Source: Microthyrium microscopicum (taxonomy: Eukaryota > Ascomycota > Dothideomycetes > Microthyriales > Microthyriaceae). Taken from it: a stretch of DNA of 64,000 nt. Positions 51,250-63,500 of this stretch are shown here, in pieces (positions within the stretch are counted from its first letter, which is position 1; every line of letters begins with the position of its first letter). Location of the stretch: positions 1,990,070 through 2,054,069 of the forward strand of contig MU004236.1 in the NCBI GenBank assembly GCA_010405405.1. Direction: 5' to 3'. Both the position numbers and the translations under genes were made by a program. The notes beneath the pieces are model-generated. The model did no database searches and was not told the origin of the DNA. It saw only the letters and a list, made by a program, of their open reading frames with translations.

Positions 51250-53300
51250 TTCAGCCCTAAACCTATTAATAGTACTATTTAATATTCCTTTTTATTTAGC
51301 TGCTAAAAGCTTTTATAACATTATTATTAAGCTACTAAAGAATAATAACTTCTAAATCTTCTAAAAAAGCTCTTCTTATTAGCTACTAAAAACGAAAACT
51401 ATTTCTCTCTACGTTACTATTAATAAAAAGTCGTAATTAAGCTTATTACGTTAGTTTTATTACTTAAAGAATTAAACGCTTTTTAGTTAGTAACTATTAA
51501 GTTTACTACTAAGAACTAGCTTTATTATAATAAATTAGGCTACGAAAAATTCCTTACTTTATTTATAGCTTTAGGTCTTAATATTATAACGTGCAATAAA
51601 TGTTTCTATTAGATATATATTTAGTATAAGAAAGCTAAACATACTAGGTAAGGTGTTTAGTTATTATATCTTTTTAATAATATAATATAGAAAGATACTT
51701 AAACTTCTAAAATCTCCCATTCTTATTAATAGCTCCTATATCTTATTTTAGGATTACTCTAAATAATAGACACTATCTCTTTAACACGTGCTAAGATATT
51801 ACGATTCTAGACTAATAAGATATAATAACTATCTTAAAGATAAGGCTTTATAAGCTATACTTACACTAGCTACAGAGATAAATTAGTAGCATTGCAACGC
51901 TTATAAATTAATAATTAAACTAGATACTAGCTACTACTATATATAGTAAGCTATGCTTTTTAAGTTTTTGTCTTATATTAATATATTAAAAAATTAGTTA
52001 CAAATATAGTTAATTAGTTCTACTATATTTATAGCGTTAAGTAGAAGAAGTATTACTATCTATAGTAGAATAAGAATTAATTAGTTGCTAAAGCTAACGT
52101 AATTATTAATTAAGAGCTAGCTAGAAGATGACGAGTAGTACTAGTAGAGTAGGTTTAACGTATAAAAGAGGTAAGATAGGAGCTAATTAACTAATATTAA
52201 TATACTTATTTGCGATGACTTAAGAAGATTAGGCGTTAACGTCTAGAATGCACTATGCTAAAAAAAACCTAGCTTTATACCTACTAGGACGCGAAGAATA
52301 GATTTAAAAGCTCTAACTATAAAGTCTTACTTACTTAAAAATAGAGAAATTAAAGATACTTTAATAGGACTATGAATTCTATTAGGCTTATATTGAACTC
52401 TTACCCCTACTTTCCTTAAATAGTGTATTATCTATACCTATATCTCGTCCTTTCTCCCTATCTATTTAAAAAGAGATACTTTATATCTTTATATAATAAC
52501 TATCTCCTTATTACAAGCTTTACTGTTTATGGCTAAGAAGAGAAGATTTTTGCTATACTCTAACTAGACTATAATATAGTATACGTTATATAGATAGCTA
52601 TAGATTTAGCGCCCTATAAATATCTTAATATATATTAAAATACTACGCCTATATTTTCTCTTTCGTTATTAGTACTAGTATTAATAGCCTAACCGCTTTT
52701 AGAAAGACGCTAAGGCTCTACTTAAGAATCTAGTTTTTGCGTATTTATATAGTAACGACTTACTTATCTACTTCTAGGACTGTATCTTACTAAAGAGAGT
52801 CTAGTAATATAGTGTTTATAAGTTAGCTAATAGTCTGTTTAGTAGAATTAAGGTTTTACTAATAAGTAGTATAAGAGTCTAGGTAAACTTTATACTTAAG
52901 TTCAGTTTAATTAGTTTCTAAGGGAGATTCTGTGTCTAAGTCTAGGGCATTATTATTGTTCTCTTCTAGCTTAGGAATTAATTTAGCTAGCATAATAGCT
53001 TTAAGGAGTTAAGGAGTAGTTTAAGATTCTAGATATTCGTAATTTATATTTTTTAGATAGGAGCGTGCTTTAAATAAGGGTACTAAGAGAATTAAGTATA
53101 GTTTTTAGTTATCTTAAAGACTATAATATATAGTTTATAGTAGAATTAAATAAAAGATGCAATAGTATTATGATAAGTAGTAGTAAAGCTATTAATTAAC
53201 TAAGCAAGTTATTATGAATAAAGAAGGTTATTAGAAACTAAGATAATAAAGATATATAACGAAGGTAAATAGCTACTATTTTAATTATTACTATAAATAG
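51250..53300 (+). pseudogene. Unidentified decayed coding sequence
   Basis: A long stretch whose plus-strand reading looks coherent (fewer stops than the surrounding DNA, balanced composition, a basic Gln-rich tail near 53,100-53,250). I could not match it to a family. It lies upstream of the Plavaka-like relic and on the opposite strand to it. It could be another transposase-like gene. Start and end are unknown. Confidence 0.35.
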
Positions 53301-53499
53301 TAGATAATTATTAGGTAACGTTTAGGTCTAGTAATTAGATAAGCTCTTTTTAAAAGCTTAAGGTAAAGTATAGAAAAGATATATATATTAGAAGTAAGAT
53401 AAAGAAGTAAAATAAGTTTAGATTACTATAAATACTAAAGAAAAAAGATTTAAAATTAATAACCTATTATTTTATTTGAAGAATTATGAATTAAAAGCT

Positions 53500-56400
53500 A
53501 TTAAAAAGAATGAATAATTTTACCTCTTATATATATACTATTCTACGTAAATATATATTCCTAAAGTTCTTAAGTTAATTTATTCTATCGTATTTTATAT
53601 TATACTAACTATTATATTTAAGTCTATAACTAATACTAACGAAACTAAATTACTTAAGAAATAATATTATAATAATAATAATAATACTTAGTAATCTATA
53701 AAATATACGACTCTTAGGTAATAAAACGTTTATTAGACCTTTATTTTACTATATATCTTCGTTATTATTGCTATTATTTTCTTTGCTATTATTGCTAGTT
53801 TCTTCTTTGCTATTTTTGCTAGTCTCCTACTTACCTTCTCTACTACTATCTAGTTTATCTTCTCTATTTTTTACTTCTTTTCTATTACTACGTTTTATTC
53901 TCTTTGCCCTATTAGTAAGCTTCTTAAAATAAACTTTAATCTAGGCTTTATAAAGCTCTCTATTCTTTCTTTCTAGGGCCTTATGTCTTGTTATAGTTTT
54001 AGCCTTAGCTACCTTAATTCCTTATTTACTAAAGATAATTAGGTTATATATTCTAGTATAATTATTATAATTAGAGTATAAATTTAACTAATAATAATTA
54101 AGATACTTTAAGTCTCTATAAGAAACTATATATATAATAATTAATAGTTTGTTTAGTTTATATATTTTCAACTTTATAACTAGCTTAAATAATATAAGAC
54201 CTAATAGCCTATTAAACGTAAGTTTTATAGCTTTTCCTAAAATTAGTATATACTCTTAAACTAAAGCTATAAGAAATCTAGCGTATTTATGTTATAATTT
54301 AAAATCTCTTATTATTTAATTTATATTATATACTATATAAATAATAAGTAGTTATATAGGAAGTTAACCTAAAAGACTAAAATTATTATTAAGCTTTTTC
54401 TTAGATATGGGATAGGCTTAAGCCTATATAAAGTTACGTCGCTAGTAATTCTTAGTTAAGACTTTACTATACTATTAATTATTATCCTTACCTTTCTACT
54501 ATTCCTATTTATAGTAGGCTATAAAGGGTTACGTATTGTTCTTATTATTATCTATTACGTAGGTTATGCTACTATATAATATTATAATAAGGTAACTTAG
54601 CTAGAGAGCGTTAGGATATAATACTTTACTAGAGTATATAAAGTCTAGTCTGTCGTTAATAAAATCTTTATTTAAATATATTTCTTTACTCTATATATAT
54701 AATAGTATTAGCTTTAGAAAAGACTAGTGCTTCTTAAGGTCTTCTTTGTAGCAATTAATTAACTAGCTATATAAATAACTCTTAAGGTTGTTAAGCTTAG
54801 CCTATTTGCTAACATTCCTAGTAAAAAGTATACTAGATTTATAAATACCCTTATTATATAGCTCGTCTATATAATATAATTAGAGTTATAAACTATATTT
54901 AGGTATACTTAATAAAATAATTATAAGATAAGTTCTTTTAGATATAATCTTCTTCTTAGTAATATTATAGACTTAATAGTTATAGTTATTATTATTATTC
55001 TAGATTATATTCTTAATATGATTAGTAAGATAGTAGATTATTTAAACGTGCTAACTAAGTTAAAAGTTAGTCTATTTTGTTGCTAATATAGTATACTCCT
55101 AATATAACTTTTTTATAATATTAGAACTAGTTCTATCTATAGTGCTAAATATATGAATAGATAGTGCAAAGTAGATTAGGTTATAAAACTTAGGGAAATT
55201 AAGCCCTTTAAACCTAGCTTAAGAAGTCTTATATTTATATATTACTATTTTAGTGTATTCTATAATTTATAAATAGACTTATATATATTTAAGTATATTC
55301 TTATTATGTAACTTATAGCTAGAAAGTATAATAATATTTATTAAAGCTTTAATAAATTTTATTATAATTAGGTCCTTTGGGTTTAAAAGTAGAGCTAAGG
55401 TAGCTATAAGTTACTTTGAAAGTATTTATAATTCTAAGCTAGTCTTTTATTAAACGTTATAGTAGCCTTAGGCTATTCTTAGAAAGCCTAGATAAATAGG
55501 ACACTATAGAAACCTATAATTAATTATAGACTTTATTTTTACGCTAAATATAAACTTCTTTTTTTTCCTCTTCTATTTAGTCTTTAGTATATTGCTATTC
55601 TTCCTTTTAGTCTTTAGCGTCTTATAAGTATAAATTTTTTATATAGCTCTATTATTCTTTATTTTAGCTATTAGTACTATAGATATTACTAGTACTCTCT
55701 TTTCTAAAATAATTTAGGCTGTCTAGTCTATTGCTTACTTAACTAGTCTATTTAAAAAGAATATATATAGTAAATTAAAAGTAATTACTATGTGAATATT
55801 TAATAAAGAATAATTCTAAGTAAAATTATAAATTTTATAAACATAGTCTTTGCCTTTAGTATTATTAGTAGTAGTAAGCTACTTAGTATACTCTCTTTTT
55901 TAATTAGTGTAGCGAAGTACTTCCTACTTTAATATATTCTTTTACGAAGTTATATAAGTCTGATAGGCCTATTTGCTAGTAAGGTCTTACTAATATAATT
56001 ATAGTACTAAGTAAATAGGATAGTAATGTTTAGACTAGATACTTGTAATTATAATAAGCTCTTTATAATCCGTACTTACGTAAGTAAGAATTAGAAGATA
56101 TCTTTAAAACTAGCTATTAGTAGTTACTATAACGTAATTACTCTTAGGGACTATTCTAAATTCTATATTTTATTAGTAAATAGCTTTATAATACTTAAAC
56201 GCGTAGTATTAAACTTTTAAATATAATATCTATAGCGTTATAAAATATTTTAAGTTTGTTATTAACGTTTATACCTTTTAACCTAAGGAATACTATAATA
56301 GAAAGAAATCCTAGTCTTTCTATAGCTCTTCTAATACTTCCTAATAGATTAAAAATAGTTATATAGTAAGCCTATATATAGTTGTTACTATGTTATTTAG

Positions 56401-57300
56401 ATATTGTAGTCTTATCTAACCCCTAGTAAATAAGGATAAGCATAATACCTAAATTAACCTTATCTTATAATTCTTACTATCTTTCTACTAATTAAGTATT
56501 AGTATAGATATGCTTACTATCTTTATCCTTTTATATTATAGGCTTAAAGTAGAGGTCTTTAGTAAAAGGCTTATAGAAGATAAAGAATTTAATAACCTCT
56601 AAGATACTCTAAAAGTATACTTTGACTTTACTACCTAAAAGATTTTTAATACTTTTTATTTTATTATATAATAGCCTCTTAAGTATTACTTTCTACTAAT
56701 TAAGTATAAAGCCTTTAAGGTTATTAATATTTTCTATTAGTAATTTGTAATCCTTTGCTTTCTAACTAAGTAAGTTATGTATTTTACTCCTAAAGACTAT
56801 TTCCTAGAATAACTTGTTTACTTTATTCTTTAACGTACTACTAGAAACTACCTAACTAGTAAACTTTAGTTCTTTCTTTAGTTAACTCTATAGCTTTACT
56901 CCTCTATAGAGCTTTTCTTTCTTTAAATAATAATATTAGTACTCTATCTTAATAATATCTTAGGGTAGTAGCTTATACTTATTAATCTAATTGTAGCTTT
57001 CGTTAGTTCTATAGGCTAGTATAGGTATATTTATTAGATATTTTAGATTTTATTATAAGTATATAATAACTTTATTAACTATATATTATATACTACTCTT
57101 AGACTTTTAAGACTTATTAGCCTTATCTATCCTATTTTATAAACTATATTTATACTATATTAAAGTAGTAACTCTTTTTGTAGCTTTAAGGGTAGCTAAA
57201 GATAAAGGTATAGTAAAAAGTGTAATTATTTTATCTTTTATTATAGACGTTTTAGACGTAGTATAGTTATAACTAGGATAAGTAGTAGATCTTATACTAG
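53500..57300 (-). mobile_element. Plavaka/KDZ-type DNA transposon relic
   Basis: A minus-strand relic of a large transposase. Readable blocks in order on the minus strand: FFYKPFTKDLYFKPI near 56,530-56,575, LGLDKTT-type sequence near 56,390-56,455, and an LTYVSTDYKELIIITSI block with KHYYP near 56,010-56,085, followed downstream by a Lys/Arg-rich C-terminal tail near 53,800-54,010. This matches the order of conserved blocks in Plavaka transposases of fungi (a CACTA-related KDZ lineage), where a DKTT-type motif is followed by a cysteine-containing LTxVSTDYxEL...HCPxC block. Many codons are lost to stops at former Gln and Trp positions. The ends are not defined; recognisable inverted termini were not seen. 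Confidence 0.65.
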
Positions 57301-58399
57301 TAGAGGGACTATTTATAAAGAGTTCTTTTATTAGAGTTTCTATTACTAGTATTAACCTTTATACTTAATTAAAAGGCCTTTAGAGGCGATTATAAAGGTT
57401 TGCGGTAAAGAGGAACTATATACCATTTAGAAGACTTAATATACCTATATTTAAGAAGATTAGTTTATAAGAATAGTAATATAACTTATTTAGGTTAAAT
57501 ATATACTAGGGGACTAAAACGTATAAGTTAGATAGGTCTATATTTAATTGCCTTTCTTTATTATTATACGCAATACTAGAAGAGTTATACTAGTATATTA
57601 ACTTCTATATCTATTTTATCCTTATTAACTTTTAAAGATATAGGTATATTTTTAGTATATAAGTAGTAAATCTAGTATTAAATTTATACTAGTAATAATT
57701 AGCGTTTGATTTTACTTAGTATTCTAAGGCTTAAGTAGTAGAGTTAATTTCTAAGAATATTACCTAATAATATTTTATTATATATATAATATACCTTTAC
57801 TTACTAGATATTTCTAAACGTGCTAGATATTTTTAGATATTTTAGATAGCTAGTACTAAGACTAAGTAAGAATACTAGCTAATCTTATATAACTAATAAA
57901 TTATAATATTATACTAGAGATATATTATATAACTTTATATTATTAATTACTAGCTTAGTAAGTTAACTTTTCTAGTAATAGTACTATTCTATCTACCTTT
58001 TTAGTCTAACTCCCTTATATATCCTTTTTTATTAAATTTTTCTACCTATATAATCTCTTTATTCTAAACCTTTTTTCTATTTAGTACTAACTATTATACT
58101 ATCTAAGTTAGTTAATTAATTAGCTAAATGAACTTTACTTTAAACTTAAACCTTCTTACTATCCTTTTCCTTATTACTATTTCTTACTACTAATCTTTAC
58201 TAACTTTACCTTCTTTATTAGCTTTATTAGCTTTAAATTCTTTATTCTTAGGTTTAAAACTATAAAGTAAGGTTAGTTCTATAAGATCTCTAATTACTTC
58301 TAGTTCTTTAAGTATAATAGTTTTAATCTTTTTATGTATATTTAGCTCTTTCTTGTGATAAGAAATTACTCTATTAAAGTTAAGAATATTAAGTTTCTC
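57301..58399. other. Junction between the Plavaka-like relic and the helicase relic
   Basis: AT-rich sequence with short TCTAGATAT-like motifs near 57,800-57,850, a polypyrimidine-rich stretch near 58,020-58,080, and a short tandem tract. No gene is assignable. It may include the 5' end of the Plavaka-like relic and the 3' end of the helicase relic. Confidence 0.4.
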
Positions 58400-60354
58400 T
58401 AAATTTTAATAAGAGTAATTATTAATAAATAGTATATACTATATATAGCTATTATTAATAAAATATTTTAGCAATCTACTAAGTATAGATTATTTGAACT
58501 CTTCCTATCTCTTAGCACTAGGGGCTATTATAGTACTATAAAGCTTTAAGTTACTAAAGAATAAGGATAAGTAGCCTTAAGATACTATAGTATTTATTTA
58601 TAGGTTTTCTATAAAGAAACTAGTGTAATCTTTTTGAACGAGATTAATAAGATTCTAATTACGCTTAGTACTAAAGCTGTTGTCGTAGGTAGTTATTAGA
58701 ACCTAGCTAAATTACGAAGGTATATCTTAATAGTCTTACTAGGTATACGTATAATTATCCTAAATATACGTAGTAACTTATTTAAGTAGCTAATCTTTAG
58801 TTTTAGTATAGAGGCTAATTTGCGTAAGGTAAGGAGTAATAACTATAGTATTAACGCTTTTTAATTGTATCTATAGTAGAAGTTTAATCTATATAAAGGC
58901 TATAATATAAGCGTTATGAGTATTAGAACTTAAACTAATGACGTCCTTTTTAACTTTACTATCTTTAATATTTATAAATATTGTGAGTAGCGTGTCTTTT
59001 CTGTGTTCTAAGAATAGGAAGAGCTAGCTTATAATATATTATAGTTAGTTAAATTTAAGGTTATTATTGTTAATATATTTAAGAATTTTATAGCTTATGT
59101 TATTAAGGAAATTATAGTGTGATAAATTAAATCTAAATACCCGTTTTAGTATAGTTTAGCTAAAGCTATTTACTATAGCGTTATATATTAATAGTGCTTA
59201 AGAACTGTTACGAAATGTAGCTTTTTTATATTTAAGATTATAGATAGGTCTAAGCTAGAATAGATCTCTAGTCTATATAATTATTTAAGGTCTATATAGA
59301 GATATAATAGCTATTATCTATAATCTATATAATGCTACTATTTTATTATAAATTTATAAGTTAATACCTATAAAATTTGCTTAGAAAAGCTCTTATAGGG
59401 CGTTATAGTTTATAAAACTAAGAAGAGTGATTATTAATTATAAATAATATTACTTTATATCTAATAATAGTTTGCTATAATTAGCGCTCTCTAACTTTAA
59501 GAGCTTCTTCTCGCTATAATACTTTTCATTAAGAATTTAGAGGTTAAAAGTATAATTAAGCGACTTTTTAATAACTATATCTATATCGTATTTTTGCTTT
59601 CCTATTACTAAGTTAATTATGCTAATTATCTTACTAGCTTAATCTATGAATTCCCTAAATGAGTATTTAAAACGTTTAATATAACGATTATGGATACTTT
59701 TAAAGTCTTAATGTTTAGTATTTATGTGGAGTTACTATAAATAGTAAGCACTATGCTATTTAGTAAGTAATACTATTTTAGTATCTAAAATATTAGTGCT
59801 GTAGTTATCTATGTCGTCTATGTTCTACTATTGCGTACTAGGACCTTAATTTTAGTAGACTTAGATTTGTGCCTCTTTTGATTTCTTTAAAACAATAGAT
59901 TTCTCTATCTTAATTAAGTATCCTTAGATAGCAAAAAATTGTAAAAGGTTCATAGGATTAACTTCTATGTAGATATTTATATACTTAGTAATAAGGTTAT
60001 TTAATTATGTGTTTATAGTATATGTAGCCAAAATCTTTATCTTAAAATTAAGATAAAATATTATAAGGGCGATTAATATTGCTATTATAGCTTTTATAGT
60101 TTTAGTCTTGCCGTATTCTAGCCTAATATAGTAAATATTAAGTCTACCCTTACTGCCTTTTAAAAGAACAATATTAATGAACTCTTTTTGATCCTTATAA
60201 AGAGCCTTTATAATACTAATCTATTCTACCTTTTTTATAAGATTTTGAATCTCTTTTAAGGTAATTCTAAAGTTAGTCTTTAGTAATTATGTAGAAGTAG
60301 CTATACCTAGTCCTATAAAAGTACTTAGTAACTAGTACTAATTATTATTAATAT

Positions 60355-60425
60355 TAGTATTATTAATATTAGTAGTATTATTATTATTATTATTATTATT
60401 AATATTACTATTATTAGTATTATTA
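60355..60425. repeat. ATT-type trinucleotide tract, Asn-rich in the helicase frame
   Basis: Runs of ATT and AT-rich triplets between the helicase core and the Ser/Thr repeats, reading as an Asn/Ser/Thr-rich linker on the minus strand. A further tract lies at about 60,500-60,525. Confidence 0.65.
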
Positions 60426-60544
60426 GTATTTTTTATAGGCGTAATCTTGTTGTCTAACTATTTATTAGAATTAAAAATATCTTTAGGTATATCTTTATAG
60501 GTATTATTATTATTATTATTATCGTTATTAGCGTCGTTAGCTAT

Positions 60545-60650
60545 ATTTAATTACTAACCCTATTTATTATTAGCTACTTTTAATTACTAACTCTATTCGT
60601 TATTAGCTACTTTTAATTACTAACCCTATTCGCTATTAGCTTTAGTAACC
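60545..60650 (-). repeat. 33-bp (11-codon) tandem repeat, three copies
   Basis: Three copies of a 33-bp unit (starts near 60,551, 60,584 and 60,617), with an L-K-V-A-N-N-E pattern in the minus frame. It lies within the decayed helicase gene, next to its Asn-rich linker. Confidence 0.75.
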
Positions 60651-60679
60651 TTTAGCTTAGTCTATTAATCCTAAGCTTA

Positions 60680-61090
60680 AGACTCTGTGGAGGGGGAGGT
60701 GCTATTATTAGTAGAATAGAGGGGCGCTGCTGTAGTAGTATTTAGGGATTCTATATTAACGTTGTCTTAGACGGAGGGGGAGGAAGGACGAAAGGTATTG
60801 TTATTAGTAGAATAGAGAGGCGCCGCTGTAGTAGTATCTAGGGATTCTATATTAATGTTATCTTAAATAGAGGGGGAGGAAGGATAAGAAGTATTATCGT
60901 TATTAAGATAGAGGGGCGCCGCTATAGTAGTATCTAGGAATTCTATATTAACGTTGTCTTAGATGGAGGGGCGGGGAGGCTAAGAGGTGCTATTATTAGT
61001 AGAATAGAGGGGCGCTGCTATAGTAGTATCTAGAGATTCTATATTAATATTGTCTTGGACGGAGGGGAAGGGAGAACGAGAAATACTATT
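60680..61090 (-). repeat. 96-bp (32-codon) tandem repeat, about four copies, in the helicase frame
   Basis: Copies have landmarks (GGGGCGCYGC) at 60,721, 60,817, 60,913 and 61,009, a period of exactly 96 bp, or 32 codons. In the minus frame each unit reads as Ser/Thr/Pro/Asn-rich with an SLDTTTAAPLYSTNN core. The repeats retain more GC than the surroundings, so they escaped the worst of RIP or arose after it. Confidence 0.88.
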
Positions 61091-63500
61091 ATTATTAGCT
61101 TTAAATTCCTATTTAAACTAAGATTTAGTTATATAGTTAGATAAATCTAGATTAAGTAGCTTATTAATTAGCTTTTATAAAGTAGAACTACTGCTTATTT
61201 TCTTTAAAGTTTCTTTAGTCTAACTAGTTAAAGGTTTTAACGTGTTATTCTTAATATTACTAGAGAATAAGCTACTTAATAGAGTATCCTTTTATACCTT
61301 ATTAACCTTTATAGTTAACTTTTTTAGTGTATTAGTATCTATTAATACTTCTTTAGTACGCTTTAATATAATACTAAACTCTACCTTTCTAAGGAGTAAG
61401 GGTAAGGTATAGATAGTAAGAATCTTCTCTAATAAAGGCTAATGTTCTAAGAAGTCTAGGTATAAGCTAAGTACTATAGTAAAGTAGTAATCTAGGTTAT
61501 ATTCTTTTTGTCTTAACTACGCTTAGTTAAGATTATTTATTTAGCATATAATAGGCTTATCTAAATTATATATATATACCTTAACCTCTAGCCCTTTTAG
61601 TTTAAGGAAGGCCTTGCGTAGATTCTTAATTAATTAGCTATAGTCTAGGGGAATAATAACTTCTTTAAGGATTTAGAATAAAGAGAATTAAGTATTATTA
61701 GTATATTTATTATTAGGTATAATAGAAGGATGATATATAATTATAAGCACGTTATAGGTAGCTTAAATATTATAGTTTTGGTTAATAACTTTAGTAGTAA
61801 ATTAAGAACCCTTAAGTCTAGCTCCTAGCTTAAGTTAGATTATATAGACGTTATTCTCTTAAAAATAAGGATATTTATGTCTATTTACTATAATATAGAA
61901 ATTAAGGCTTACTAGGAATTTATAGTCTTTACCTTCTAGTATTCTAGTAGCACATAATATAGTATTATAGGGAGCCTTATTCTATTTATACGCCTAATAA
62001 AGCTATTCTGCTAGATCTATACTCTAGGCTATAAATAGATGTAGGACTAAAGGATAGACTATGTGTAACAAACTCGTAATTCTGTTATTCTTTGCTTTTA
62101 TAAGATTATTATAATTATCTAGAAAAGTAATATAATCCTTCTATGGGCTAAAGACGCTATTTATAAATAGATAATTAATATTAGTAGGAATAATATCTAG
62201 ATTAGTTTATGTGCCTTAAGAGATTAGCTAAGGAAGATTCTTTTTTATAAGTATAGCTAAGCTGGCATTAACCTTAAAGAACTAGAAGACTATGGGGTAC
62301 TAATTCTAAATAGTATATTAGAGATAGTGGAGAAGTAGATTAAATTTAGTATCCTTGCTGCTAACTATTAAATTGCTAATTATAGTAGAGTAGACTTAAA
62401 AAAAGTTGTTTAATAGGTTAGGGTATATCTTAATAATAAGTATAGTTATATAGCCTATAGCTAATATACTTCTATAATATTTAATGTCTTAATTAATCTT
62501 GTAAGCTAACTAGACGAGTTACTTTTCTAAGATAACTGTAGGAAACTTAATAACTATTTAGTCTATCTTTTTCTTCTTTATAATTAGATTATTTAGTAAG
62601 AAATAAATGGTTTTAACTATTAGAGTTATAATATTTTCTTATATATTATTTTTGTTTTTATTAACTTTAAAAGTATTTCTCTTGTCTTTAAGATATAGGT
62701 AAATAGTTAAGGTTAATATAAACTAAGTAACTTATTTATTATTCTTTATTATAGAGAATTGTGTTTTAATATTAGAAACTATAGCCTATTAATGCTTCTT
62801 TTTTAATCTACGTATATATTTAGGCTTACTAATAGTATTATCTTAATTAACTTTATTATTAATGCTATTACCTAAGTATTAATTTGCTTTATTAATTAGA
62901 TTATCTCTACTAAGAGCTACCTTTAGACCTTTCTTTAGTATATCTTCTAGATAAGGCTTATCTAAATATACTTATAAGCTATAAATTTGCTAGATTAAAG
63001 GCTTGCCGTTAGATAGATTTACTATAAGATTGTAGATAGTGTATTAAGGATTCTTAGGATCTATTTAAGATATTAGTATAAGGGTATATTTAGAGGCTTT
63101 TAAACTATTCTAGACTTTTGCTTTACCTTTGTTCTTAGTTTTAGGATTTTATTTACTTAAGTCTAAGAATATAGGTAAAGGATCCTTTTTAGCTAGGTAG
63201 GCAAAAATAGCTATAGAATCTAGTTTATATAAGTAATTAGCTAAGGATAAGGGAACGAATTTCTTTAAACTTATATTTTAATAACCTTAGAATTATTTAG
63301 CTTACTATCCTTATAAGGAGCGCAAGTTTTACGCTAATTAGGAAGAAGTTTTAGGATTATAATAGCTAGATGGCTAAAGATCTTAGTAGGAATTTCGTCT
63401 TTACCTATATCTTAGCTATAGATTTAGCTATTATAATTATATACTAATTGTTAAGTACGTAAAGTATTATAAGTAGCTATACTTATGATAAGTAGAGTAA

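Larger units (their letters stand above)
58400..63500 (-). pseudogene. Decayed large SF1 (Upf1-like) helicase gene with Ser/Thr-rich tandem repeats
   Basis: A minus-strand frame that, unlike most of the block, reads as long coherent protein with few stops over about 5 kb. The helicase core has a Walker A-like GKTKTI (60,096-60,112), then LNNLITKY (the APSNTAVDNL-type region of Upf1 helicases). About 1.3 kb further along are ITPYLTQ (about 58,820-58,840), ITTYDNSF (about 58,681-58,700) and a KDYT-FF tail (about 58,600-58,660), matching motifs IV-VI of SF1 superfamily helicases. N-terminal to the core are Asn-rich and Ser/Thr-rich repeats (own entries), then about 1,000 further codons with Lys-, Ser- and Leu-rich stretches. 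The visible frame lacks a verified start and is interrupted by stops, mostly TAA/TAG where CAA/CAG is expected, so it is inactive here. Family membership rests on reading by eye. Confidence 0.6.
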
